DNA of 64,000 bases from CAZPQM01 sp964588995 (GTDB lineage Bacteria > Pseudomonadota > Alphaproteobacteria > Rickettsiales > UBA8987), in contig CAZPQM010000002.1 in assembly GCA_964588995.1 (NCBI GenBank), forward strand, positions 186,001 through 250,000, in the 5' to 3' direction. The position numbers were made by a program, and so were the translations under genes. This document shows, piece by piece, positions 44,619-52,070 of the stretch. How positions within the stretch are numbered: the first letter of the stretch is position 1; each line of letters starts with the position of its first letter. A model generated the notes under the pieces. That model did no database searches, was not told the DNA's origin, and saw only the letters and a program-made list of their open reading frames with translations.

Positions 44619-47095
44619 TTTTCAGGATCCTCCCCTTTTTCACTGATGCAACCTTCCATAAGAGCAATACGGTCTTCTGTTGCAGCAAGTACTGACATTT
44701 CGTAATCCATGCCTTCCAGATTTAATTCCGCTACAACAGATTCTCCGTAATGCTTTAGAAGAAATTGCCTTTTCTCTTTATCAAGATTCTTTAACCGCCC
44801 TACTTCTACAGGAGTGAGCCCAAATATCGTTTCGTAAGAATTATCCGCATCCTTATTGGGCAAAAAGATTTGTGTGCTGGTTTTATCGGTAATTTTTTTG
44901 GTTAAATTACTTTTTTCTACGTCCTGAATGCTTTCGCTAGCAAAAATTACCATACCATTACGATTGCGTACCATGTCCAGCCATAGTTCAAGCCTTGGAG
45001 CAAACGCTGCATGATCCAATAATCTCCAGGCTTCATCCACTACGATCATTGTGGGAGTACCGTCCAAAGACTGGTAGATGCGATGCATCAAATAGAATGC
45101 AACAGGAACAACCGCTTCTTTTACTTCGAGTAGCTTAGTAATATCAAAACCATATATTACTTCGTTAAACGCGGTAAGCTGGTCAGTCGCATTATCAAAA
45201 AAATGAGCGTATTCACCTCCCGAATACCAATCGGCCAATATTTCAGCTGTATTGCTGGGTTGTGCTTCACTTTCTTCACCAAGTGCTTTTGCCAGTTCAG
45301 CTGCAGAAAAAGCCGAATTATCTTTTTCTTTACGTTGCGACAAGTCAAATGGCCAAATAGCGGGTAAAATAGTTGAGGGTAAGCGCTTATCCTGTTGTAA
45401 TTTAAAGGTATATTCTATTGCCTGTCTGATTTTTTGGTCATCTTCCTGACTTAAAGATTGTCCTGTGCTGCTAATCATCACTTTAAGTAAATTATATAAA
45501 AAACCGCGATTTTCATTATTATCGGCAAGCTGAAACGGATTGAGTTTTACTTCATTTTGCTCTTCTTCTTTATTAAACTTAAAATATGATCCTTTAAGCG
45601 ACCTCAGTAAAATTTCTCCTCCGCGCTTATAGTCTAAGTAAAAAAGTTTGGGATTAAACTTTCGTGACTCACTTAATAGAAAGTTTTTGAGTACGGTTTT
45701 ACCTGAACCAAAAGGGCCTATAATCAGGGTATGGCCATTATTCTCGTAGTGAAAATTAAAGAAATAAGGTGTTTTAGAAGCAGTAAAAAAGACGGTCACC
45801 GCATGTCCCCAGAGATTTTCATTAATTTTACCTGCCGGGAAATTATACAGGGAAGCGTAACCCCCTAGACGTCGTGTGTTTATGGGCGTCATACGGCTTA
45901 TAAATTCAAAATTTCCGGGAAGTTGTGACCAATAACAATCTTCCATAAATAAATCTTCATGAACGATTTGGATGCCAAGTTTCTGAAAGGCGTTGACAGT
46001 ATTAGACAGTTCCTGTTCAAGTTGTGAACGGTCATCATTCAAAAGCATCATGGTGATTTGGTGTTCTCCGAAGTCAATTAAGTTACCTTTATCTGACTCG
46101 TAAAGATCAGCGATGCCAGAAGCCTGAATAAACTCCGTTATTTCCATAACTTCAGAATAAAGTTTTTGTTTTTCAAAATGTTCAAGCGCTTCTTTAGCAT
46201 TCAAAAAATCAAATGTTTCTGAAATGATAAACTCTTGAGGCAATTGCAAAAACTCATCAATAAATTGTGTAGAGACCTCGTGATACTCTTTCACACTTAG
46301 CATGGTGCCATAATGTGTTCCGCTATATCCTCTAATCTCTAATAGATTGTGACCAAAAAATATCTGATGTGATGGCAGGACTTCTGATAAGTCCATTCCA
46401 CCAAGCGGAGCGGGGATATTGGTTAAATTAATGATCTTACTAAGAAAGCCAACGATTTCGGAGTAATAGATTCCGTCTGAATGTTTTTCTACGCGAAGTT
46501 TTCTCGCTCCGAATTTTTCTAATTCAGACACTAGCTGATTAACGGTTTCGGTTAATTGAATACATTTTTTTGCTAAAAGTTCATATTTTTTACGATTGAA
46601 AGAGCCTAAAAAAAGATTTGAAATGATGTCACTCTTTTTAAGCAGGCTTAAACCTTCTCCTTGCAGCAGGATCGTAACATACAATTCATTTACGTATTGT
46701 TCTCTTAGTTGATTGTGTTCAACCCATTTTTCATTAAGATGCTTAGCAAAGCCCTCAGGGTAGGCACCTTCGGTTGATAGATCGCGTTTACGACGTAGAG
46801 TATGAAACCAGAAGGCGTATTCATTGGTTTGGATAGTATCTTGTATGGCTTTACGCAATGTAGAACGCACATCAAGATGGTGGCGGGCTTCATCAATCGT
46901 TTCAAAATTAAAACCGGTAATTTTAATGGTTTGAAGCAGCTCTCCGTTTTTGGTTAGAACCGTTTCGCGATCATAATGGCAAGCATGTGGAATATATTCT
47001 GCAACGTCTACCCCTAAACGATTATCATTGGCCTCACTAATCCGAGATGAAGTTTCCAGAAGCGTAGTTTTATTGGTTTTTGAATTGAAAAGCAT
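44582..47095 (-). CDS. virB4: VirB4/TraC-family T4SS ATPase
   Basis: 837 residues from the ATG at 47095, preceded by TGAGGAAG. Walker A is GPFGSGKTVLKNFL (about 430-443); Walker B is MIVVDEAWRLLDHAA with FASESIQDVEKS after it. The N-terminal half (DRETVLTKNGELLQTIKITGFNFET) is the VirB4/CagE domain. VirB4 drives pilus assembly and substrate transfer in type IV secretion. The region is visibly richer in A+T than the clp and amiC/mrcA genes on either side. No VirB3 is fused at the N-terminus. Confidence 0.93.
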   Translation of the reverse strand: MLFNSKTNKTTLLETSSRISEANDNRLGVDVAEYIPHACHYDRETVLTKNGELLQTIKITGFNFETIDEARHHLDVRSTLRKAIQDTIQTNEYAFWFHTLRRKRDLSTEGAYPEGFAKHLNEKWVEHNQLREQYVNELYVTILLQGEGLSLLKKSDIISNLFLGSFNRKKYELLAKKCIQLTETVNQLVSELEKFGARKLRVEKHSDGIYYSEIVGFLSKIINLTNIPAPLGGMDLSEVLPSHQIFFGHNLLEIRGYSGTHYGTMLSVKEYHEVSTQFIDEFLQLPQEFIISETFDFLNAKEALEHFEKQKLYSEVMEITEFIQASGIADLYESDKGNLIDFGEHQITMMLLNDDRSQLEQELSNTVNAFQKLGIQIVHEDLFMEDCYWSQLPGNFEFISRMTPINTRRLGGYASLYNFPAGKINENLWGHAVTVFFTASKTPYFFNFHYENNGHTLIIGPFGSGKTVLKNFLLSESRKFNPKLFYLDYKRGGEILLRSLKGSYFKFNKEEEQNEVKLNPFQLADNNENRGFLYNLLKVMISSTGQSLSQEDDQKIRQAIEYTFKLQQDKRLPSTILPAIWPFDLSQRKEKDNSAFSAAELAKALGEESEAQPSNTAEILADWYSGGEYAHFFDNATDQLTAFNEVIYGFDITKLLEVKEAVVPVAFYLMHRIYQSLDGTPTMIVVDEAWRLLDHAAFAPRLELWLDMVRNRNGMVIFASESIQDVEKSNLTKKITDKTSTQIFLPNKDADNSYETIFGLTPVEVGRLKNLDKEKRQFLLKHYGESVVAELNLEGMDYEMSVLAATEDRIALMEGCISEKGEDPEKWLPLYKERLVI

Positions 47096-47108
47096 GTATT
47101 CTTCCTCA

Positions 47109-48428
47109 TTAACAGGGGGGCGAACCATTATCTATACAGGTATGTGTTGTAATATCCCAGGACCACTTACTTGGACATGTCACAATACCCGGGCAGCAGT
47201 TACTTGGAGGGTAATAGGCGCAGGAGGAAATCATTGCATCCCAATACTCGCACGCATTAGGACACTTGGATTGACAATTGCACGAGTCGCCTTCTTCAAC
47301 AATTCCCTCGGTTGATATCTCTGTAGGATTACATGCTGTTGCGCAGTCGCATTGGCAGTTAGGAAGGCCTGTAGAGGTACTGCCATCCAGGCAACCACCC
47401 GTACAAGAGCATCCGGGTAGTGCAGCATTAAAAACGCACCCACCTGCGCCATCGGGCTCTTCGCATACGGGTGGCGATGAATCGCAGGTTACGGGGTTAG
47501 GTACGCAGGAGCAACTGGTGCCGTCATAAATTTCTCCTGGTCCACATGAACGCGGCGGTACCGGGCATCCGGTACACTGGCAGGTGACTCCGGAAACCTT
47601 ACTTACAACCGGATCAACTAATGTCGGTCCATCGCCCGCAATGTGTGGACACGGATCGCAAATACAATCGCATTCAGTCGGGTCAGTAGGGTCAACTACA
47701 GAATGTGGCGGACAACTACCGGGGCATGTTATGCCGCCAACGCAGCCACATACGCCACTGCCTCCGGCATCTACAGTGAGGTAAGTCCGTGAAAGCGGAG
47801 GCGTGCAAGGTGGGCACTCGCATATACAGGGATCTCCCGGACTGGGTGACGACCCTGCAGGACAGGGACCTGCCGGACATGCGGCGCCTCCTGACGTATT
47901 ACATATGCATTCCGCTGGTGCGCCCGCGCCGGGATCGCCAGGATACCATGAGCAATTCGGTCCTGAATCTAAACAGTCCTGAACATCCGTCGAAACACTA
48001 ATCGGCGTAGTGCTGCCAGGCACTACTGTGATACATGGTCCGGTTGTGCAATCAGTATTATCGTCTTCCCAAGGTGAGTCAGGTGGTGTAGTGGCCTGAA
48101 CATCACAATCGGCAGCAAAAGTTGTTCTTTCAGTAATATGGGTAGCAAGTGAAAGGCTCCCATAAGCGCCGGCGATTGCGGCGGCATATAAAATGGCTTG
48201 CCCCCAGAAAATTTTCTGAAACATAGCCAAAACGCCAAGCGTAATGACCCCTGCCATGGCAATTGCCGCCATACCGCGGCCGGTAGCTGCCTGGTATAAT
48301 TGACAGACAGCGGTTTGCGTTTGGATGAGTTCTTCAGGAGGGGCTTGAGTAAGGGCGATTTCTGGATAGGCGTAACAGGCTATGCATAGCAGTGCATAAA
48401 GAATGGCAGTAATACGTTTATTTAGCAC
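47109..48428 (-). CDS. VirB2-like pilin domain fused to a ~330-residue cysteine-rich tail
   Basis: 439 residues from a GTG at 48428 with GGAGG four bases upstream. After a hydrophobic leader (1-28) comes a two-helix VirB2/TrbC-type segment (about 40-100). It aligns by eye with the pilin encoded just upstream: MFQKIFWGQAILYAAAIAGAYG against FFGKVNWGLAVMVAVGIAAIFG. Residues ~108-439 contain about 45 cysteines in at least five repeats of the form C-x10-16-C-x-C-(x-C)-x2-4-C (for example GTSCSCVPNPVTC and LPNCQCDCATAC). No known family was recognised for the tail. It could be a disulfide-stapled minor pilin or tip protein. Confidence 0.75.
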   Translation of the reverse strand: MLNKRITAILYALLCIACYAYPEIALTQAPPEELIQTQTAVCQLYQAATGRGMAAIAMAGVITLGVLAMFQKIFWGQAILYAAAIAGAYGSLSLATHITERTTFAADCDVQATTPPDSPWEDDNTDCTTGPCITVVPGSTTPISVSTDVQDCLDSGPNCSWYPGDPGAGAPAECICNTSGGAACPAGPCPAGSSPSPGDPCICECPPCTPPLSRTYLTVDAGGSGVCGCVGGITCPGSCPPHSVVDPTDPTECDCICDPCPHIAGDGPTLVDPVVSKVSGVTCQCTGCPVPPRSCGPGEIYDGTSCSCVPNPVTCDSSPPVCEEPDGAGGCVFNAALPGCSCTGGCLDGSTSTGLPNCQCDCATACNPTEISTEGIVEEGDSCNCQSKCPNACEYWDAMISSCAYYPPSNCCPGIVTCPSKWSWDITTHTCIDNGSPPC

Positions 48429-48493
48429 AAAACCTCCAGTAAGCCCCATTCGTGATTATATCAAATTTAGATAAAAAACGCGAAATAAAACAT

Positions 48494-48523
48494 AAAAAAA
48501 GGGAGGCTGATGCCTCCCTTTTT
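48494..48523 (-). terminator. Intrinsic terminator/attenuator directly after virB2
   Basis: The stem GGGAGGC with loop ATCA and partner GCCTCCC is followed on the minus strand by a run of seven T. It lies between the virB2 stop (48552) and the next gene (48428). It would give abundant short pilin mRNA and limit read-through to the rest of the cluster. Confidence 0.85.
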
Positions 48524-48551
48524 CCAATTCCCAAAGTCACAGACTATCCCG

Positions 48552-48857
48552 TTAGCAACCTTGCCCATTACCGGCAACAAAGTCAGCGATTGCAGCTGCA
48601 CCAAAGATAGCAGCAATACCAACGGCAACCATCACCGCGAGACCCCAGTTCACCTTACCAAAGAAGGCGCCAATACCAAGAAAGATAATGGCCAGTGTTG
48701 CCAGCGCTTTACCCACATCATCGGTAATAAGCTTAACTACGTTGCAAATTGTCTGACCGAATGTGGCAGGTGCTCCACCTGCAGCGGCCATTTCAGGCGC
48801 TAGTGCAATGAGTGCCGCTAGGGCAAATGTAAAGAAATGTCGAATTGAAATGCTCAT
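48552..48857 (-). CDS. virB2: VirB2/TrbC-type major pilin
   Basis: 101 residues from the ATG at 48857, with AAAGGA upstream. Signal peptide 1-26, ending EMAAA. The mature protein has two hydrophobic helices (about 46-66 and 70-95) joined by FFGKVN, the classic VirB2 layout. Two cysteines (38 and 101) could form a disulfide. VirB2 subunits form the T4SS pilus. It sits 88 bases downstream of clpA and has its own terminator. The upstream part of the open frame (to 48995) overlaps clpA and is not used. Confidence 0.88.
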   Translation of the reverse strand: MSISIRHFFTFALAALIALAPEMAAAGGAPATFGQTICNVVKLITDDVGKALATLAIIFLGIGAFFGKVNWGLAVMVAVGIAAIFGAAAIADFVAGNGQGC

Positions 48858-48945
48858 AACGTAATCCTTTCTAAAGCATATTATTTTTCTAACAATTGGA
48901 TTGTAATCTATGTTTATGACAGGATGATGACAAAAGTGTGTAAAA

Positions 48946-51216
48946 TCAGGCGATAGCGTGCAGGTCCATCCGAAATTCAGCGTTTTGGAAATCAATGCGC
49001 ACTTTCCCGCCTTTTTTTAACGTGCCGAAGAGTAATTCATCAGCTAGAGGTTTTTTGAGTTCTTCTTCAATAACGCGCTCTAGTGGACGTGCCCCGTTTA
49101 ACTTATCATAGCCTTTTTTCGCTAGTGCATCGCGTGCCTTTTGCGTCACGGTAATCTTCACATGGCGATCCGCTAACTGGTCTTGCAAGTGCAACATATA
49201 TTTATCAACGATTTTACCCATCAGGTCAGGTGACAGCGGATTAAAGCTTACGACGGCATCCAGCCGATTACGAAATTCGGGTGTGAAAGTACGTTTCAAC
49301 GCCTCTTGATCCATTTCGTAGTCTTTATCTTCGCGGCCAAAACCAATGGGTGTTTTATCGGAACCTTGTGCACCCACGTTACTGGTCATGATGATAATGG
49401 TGTTACGGAAGTCAATGGTGCGGCCATTACCGTCGGTTAGCTTACCGTAATCCATAACCTGTAACAGTAGGTTATAGATATCCGGGTGGGCTTTTTCGAC
49501 CTCATCCAGCAGCAGTACCGTATATGGGTTTTTCGCAATAGCATCCGTCAGCAGACCGCCTTGCTCATAGCCCACATAGCCGGGAGGCGAACCGATCAGC
49601 CGCGCGACCGTATGCTGTTCAACATATTCCGACATATCGATTCGCTCGATATGCATGGTTAGTTTTTCCGCAAGCTGATTGGCAAGCTCCGTTTTACCTA
49701 CGCCGGTAGGCCCAGTGAATAAATAGCTGCCGATAGGCTTCTTCTCCGCCCTTAACCCCGCGCGAGAGAGCTTGATCGATTTACAAAGTTGCTCTATCGC
49801 GCTGTCTTGTCCGAAAATGACTTCTTTTAGTCTGGACTCCAGTGTTTGCAACGAGGCGGCATCATCCTGCGACACATTATGCGGTGGCACTTTCGCAATT
49901 TTGGCGACAATCTGCTCGATATCGTTCACATTGATGGTTTTTTTGCGTTTGCTCGGAGCGACTAAACGTTGGTGCGCCCCTGCTTCGTCCAGCACATCGA
50001 TTGCTTTGTCTGGCATAAAGCGATCACTGATATAGCGGTTAGCAAGTTCTGCCGCCGCTTTCACAGCATCCTGTGTGTAACGAATCTGATGGTGCTTTTC
50101 ATAGTATTCCTTAAGGCCGAATAGGATTTTAATCGTATCTTCTACGTTCGGCTCTTCAACATCGACCTTCTGAAAACGCCTTGCAAGTGCACGCTCTTTT
50201 TCAAAATGCTGGCGATATTCCTGATGGGTGGTGGAGCCAATACATTTAATCGTACCACGCGCCAATACGGGCTTCAGCAGATTGCCTGCATCAATTGAAC
50301 CACTGGTGGTAGATCCGGCCCCGATAATCGTGTGAATCTCATCGATAAATAACACGGCATCCGGCATATTTTCAATTTCATTGATAACAGCTTTCAGCCG
50401 TTCCTCAAAATCACCACGGTAGCGAGTGCCAGCAAGCAAAGCGCCCATATCAAGCGAGTAAATGACGGTCTTTTCCAACACATCCGGTACTTTATCGTGC
50501 ACAATGCGATACGCGAGACCTTCTACGATAGCCGTTTTACCCACACCGGGTTCGCCAACGAGCACCGGATTGTTTTTACTGCGACGAGACAGGATTTCCA
50601 AGACGCGCTCAATCTCATCCTCACGGCCCACTAATACATCAATGCGCCCTTTACTCGCATGTTGATTCAGATTGACGCAATAGGCGCTCAAAGCATCATT
50701 GGATTGCTCGTTCGGCATGGATTCAAAAATATCATCCTGCAATTCCGGGCGTGGTTCCATGGTGATAGTCGGTTGGAATTTTTCGTGTGGTTTGATGCCG
50801 TGCGCTAAATAATTGACAATATCCAAACTGGTTACATTTTGCTGTTTGAGGAAGTAGACAGCATGTGACTCGCGCTCTGCAAATAATTCGGTGAGAACAT
50901 GATTGCCCGTCACTTCCTGTTTACCCGAAGCGTGGGCGCTGATGGCAGCACGGTGAAGAACGCGTTGGAAGCCTGCCGTCGGGCGGGACTCAGCAATATT
51001 ATCCGAAACCAAAGGGGAGAGGTCTGTTTCTATAAACTCCACTAAACTACTACGTAAGTCTTCGGCATCAATGCCGCAATGGTTCATGACGGGGCTGACA
51101 TCCGGGTCTTCCGCGAGGGAGAGTAATAGATGCTCTAGAGTGGCATACTCGTGTTGATAATGCTGTGCAATATCCAAAGCACGCTTTAGTGTTTGTTCCA
51201 AATTTGCGGAAAGCAT
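48946..51216 (-). CDS. clpA: ATP-dependent Clp protease ATP-binding subunit ClpA
   Basis: A 756-residue AAA+ unfoldase for ClpP. The N-domain (Clp_N repeats: DIAQHYQHEYATLEHLLLSLAEDP) is followed by two ATPase modules, with Walker A GEPGVGKTAIVEG and GPTGVGKTELANQ. The first module and the second are joined without a ClpB-type middle coil. It follows clpS with a two-base gap, the usual pair. virB2 begins 88 bases beyond its stop. Confidence 0.97.
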   Translation of the reverse strand: MLSANLEQTLKRALDIAQHYQHEYATLEHLLLSLAEDPDVSPVMNHCGIDAEDLRSSLVEFIETDLSPLVSDNIAESRPTAGFQRVLHRAAISAHASGKQEVTGNHVLTELFAERESHAVYFLKQQNVTSLDIVNYLAHGIKPHEKFQPTITMEPRPELQDDIFESMPNEQSNDALSAYCVNLNQHASKGRIDVLVGREDEIERVLEILSRRSKNNPVLVGEPGVGKTAIVEGLAYRIVHDKVPDVLEKTVIYSLDMGALLAGTRYRGDFEERLKAVINEIENMPDAVLFIDEIHTIIGAGSTTSGSIDAGNLLKPVLARGTIKCIGSTTHQEYRQHFEKERALARRFQKVDVEEPNVEDTIKILFGLKEYYEKHHQIRYTQDAVKAAAELANRYISDRFMPDKAIDVLDEAGAHQRLVAPSKRKKTINVNDIEQIVAKIAKVPPHNVSQDDAASLQTLESRLKEVIFGQDSAIEQLCKSIKLSRAGLRAEKKPIGSYLFTGPTGVGKTELANQLAEKLTMHIERIDMSEYVEQHTVARLIGSPPGYVGYEQGGLLTDAIAKNPYTVLLLDEVEKAHPDIYNLLLQVMDYGKLTDGNGRTIDFRNTIIIMTSNVGAQGSDKTPIGFGREDKDYEMDQEALKRTFTPEFRNRLDAVVSFNPLSPDLMGKIVDKYMLHLQDQLADRHVKITVTQKARDALAKKGYDKLNGARPLERVIEEELKKPLADELLFGTLKKGGKVRIDFQNAEFRMDLHAIA

Positions 51217-51218
51217 GG

Positions 51219-51569
51219 TTACTCCTTGTTAATAATGCACTTGAGCGGGTGACCGTTCTCACGAGCATGGTCTAACACTTGAATCATTTTCGTTTCAGCG
51301 ACTTCTCGGGTAAAGGAGCCGCATACGCCCTGACCGGCTGTATGCGTTTGCATCATAATCGCTGATGCTTCCTCAAAGCTTTTACGGAAATACTTTTGTA
51401 AAACCAAAATAACAAAATCCATTGGGGTGAAGTCGTCATTCAAAAGAATTACCCTGTACATAGAAGGTTCTTCGGTTTTAACCTTCTTTTTCTCCAGAAG
51501 GCTATGATCTGCCTGCTTCGTCATTTGTTTATTGTCCGCTACCTCTGAAAGTTTCTCATAGTCTGCCAC
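51219..51569 (-). CDS. clpS: ClpS adaptor protein
   Basis: 116 residues from a GTG at 51569, with a perfect AGGAGG six bases upstream; the longer ATG frame to 51662 is not supported by such a site. The core YRVILLNDDFTPMDFVILVL holds the N-degron pocket residues, and MMQTHTAGQGVCG follows. ClpS delivers N-end rule substrates to ClpAP. Confidence 0.93.
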   Translation of the reverse strand: MADYEKLSEVADNKQMTKQADHSLLEKKKVKTEEPSMYRVILLNDDFTPMDFVILVLQKYFRKSFEEASAIMMQTHTAGQGVCGSFTREVAETKMIQVLDHARENGHPLKCIINKE

Positions 51570-51638
51570 AATTCCCCTCCTTTTCGTATCTCTCACCTCC
51601 ATTATATACCTAAAAGGATAAAAAAACGTTAACGGGCG

Positions 51639-51668
51639 TTGCGAAAATGTGGTTTTTTGCACTATATT
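51639..51668 (+). promoter_or_regulatory. Promoter candidate for the NDUFS4-type gene
   Basis: TTGCGA (51639-51644) and TATATT (51663-51668), 18 bases apart. On the opposite strand TATAAT (51606-51601) could serve clpS-clpA. Confidence 0.35.
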
Positions 51669-51725
51669 ATGTACGAAAATCTAAATAACAATTAACTAAA
51701 CAGGGCATAATAATAAGGAATCCAT

Positions 51726-52034
51726 ATGAAAGCGAAAATCTATCGCCCCGCTAAAACAGCCATGTCATCGGGTAAAGCAGGAACTGTTAACTGGATACTG
51801 GAATATGTGCCGGAGGACGATCATCGATTTATTGATCCGTTGATGGGTTGGACTGGCAGTGACGACACCGTGCAACAGGTTAAATTAAAATTTACTACCC
51901 GTGAAGCAGCTATAAAATACGCTGAGGACAATCAGCTGGATTATATTGTTCACGAGCCTTATAATATAAAGCGCACGATACGCAATTACGCCGATAATTT
52001 TACACTTCCGCCCGCTAATGCGGATACGAATTAG
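51726..52034 (+). CDS. ETC complex I subunit, NDUFS4 type
   Basis: 102 residues. KAKIYRPAKTAMSSGKAGTVNWILEY, PLMGWTGSDDTVQQVKLKF and REAAIKYAEDNQ are the NDUFS4 (18 kDa) signature. In mitochondria and alphaproteobacteria this is an accessory subunit of NADH dehydrogenase at the peripheral arm. The gene stands alone here, divergent from clpS. It is good evidence for an alphaproteobacterial host. Confidence 0.93.
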   Translation: MKAKIYRPAKTAMSSGKAGTVNWILEYVPEDDHRFIDPLMGWTGSDDTVQQVKLKFTTREAAIKYAEDNQLDYIVHEPYNIKRTIRNYADNFTLPPANADTN

Positions 52035-52070
52035 TAGGAAGCGCATCTTTCTGACCTGAGCTGTTGTTTT

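Noticed and set aside
48858..48995. N-terminal extension of the VirB2 pilin
   Set aside because: It overlaps clpA, and a good ribosome site and signal peptide support the start at 48857.
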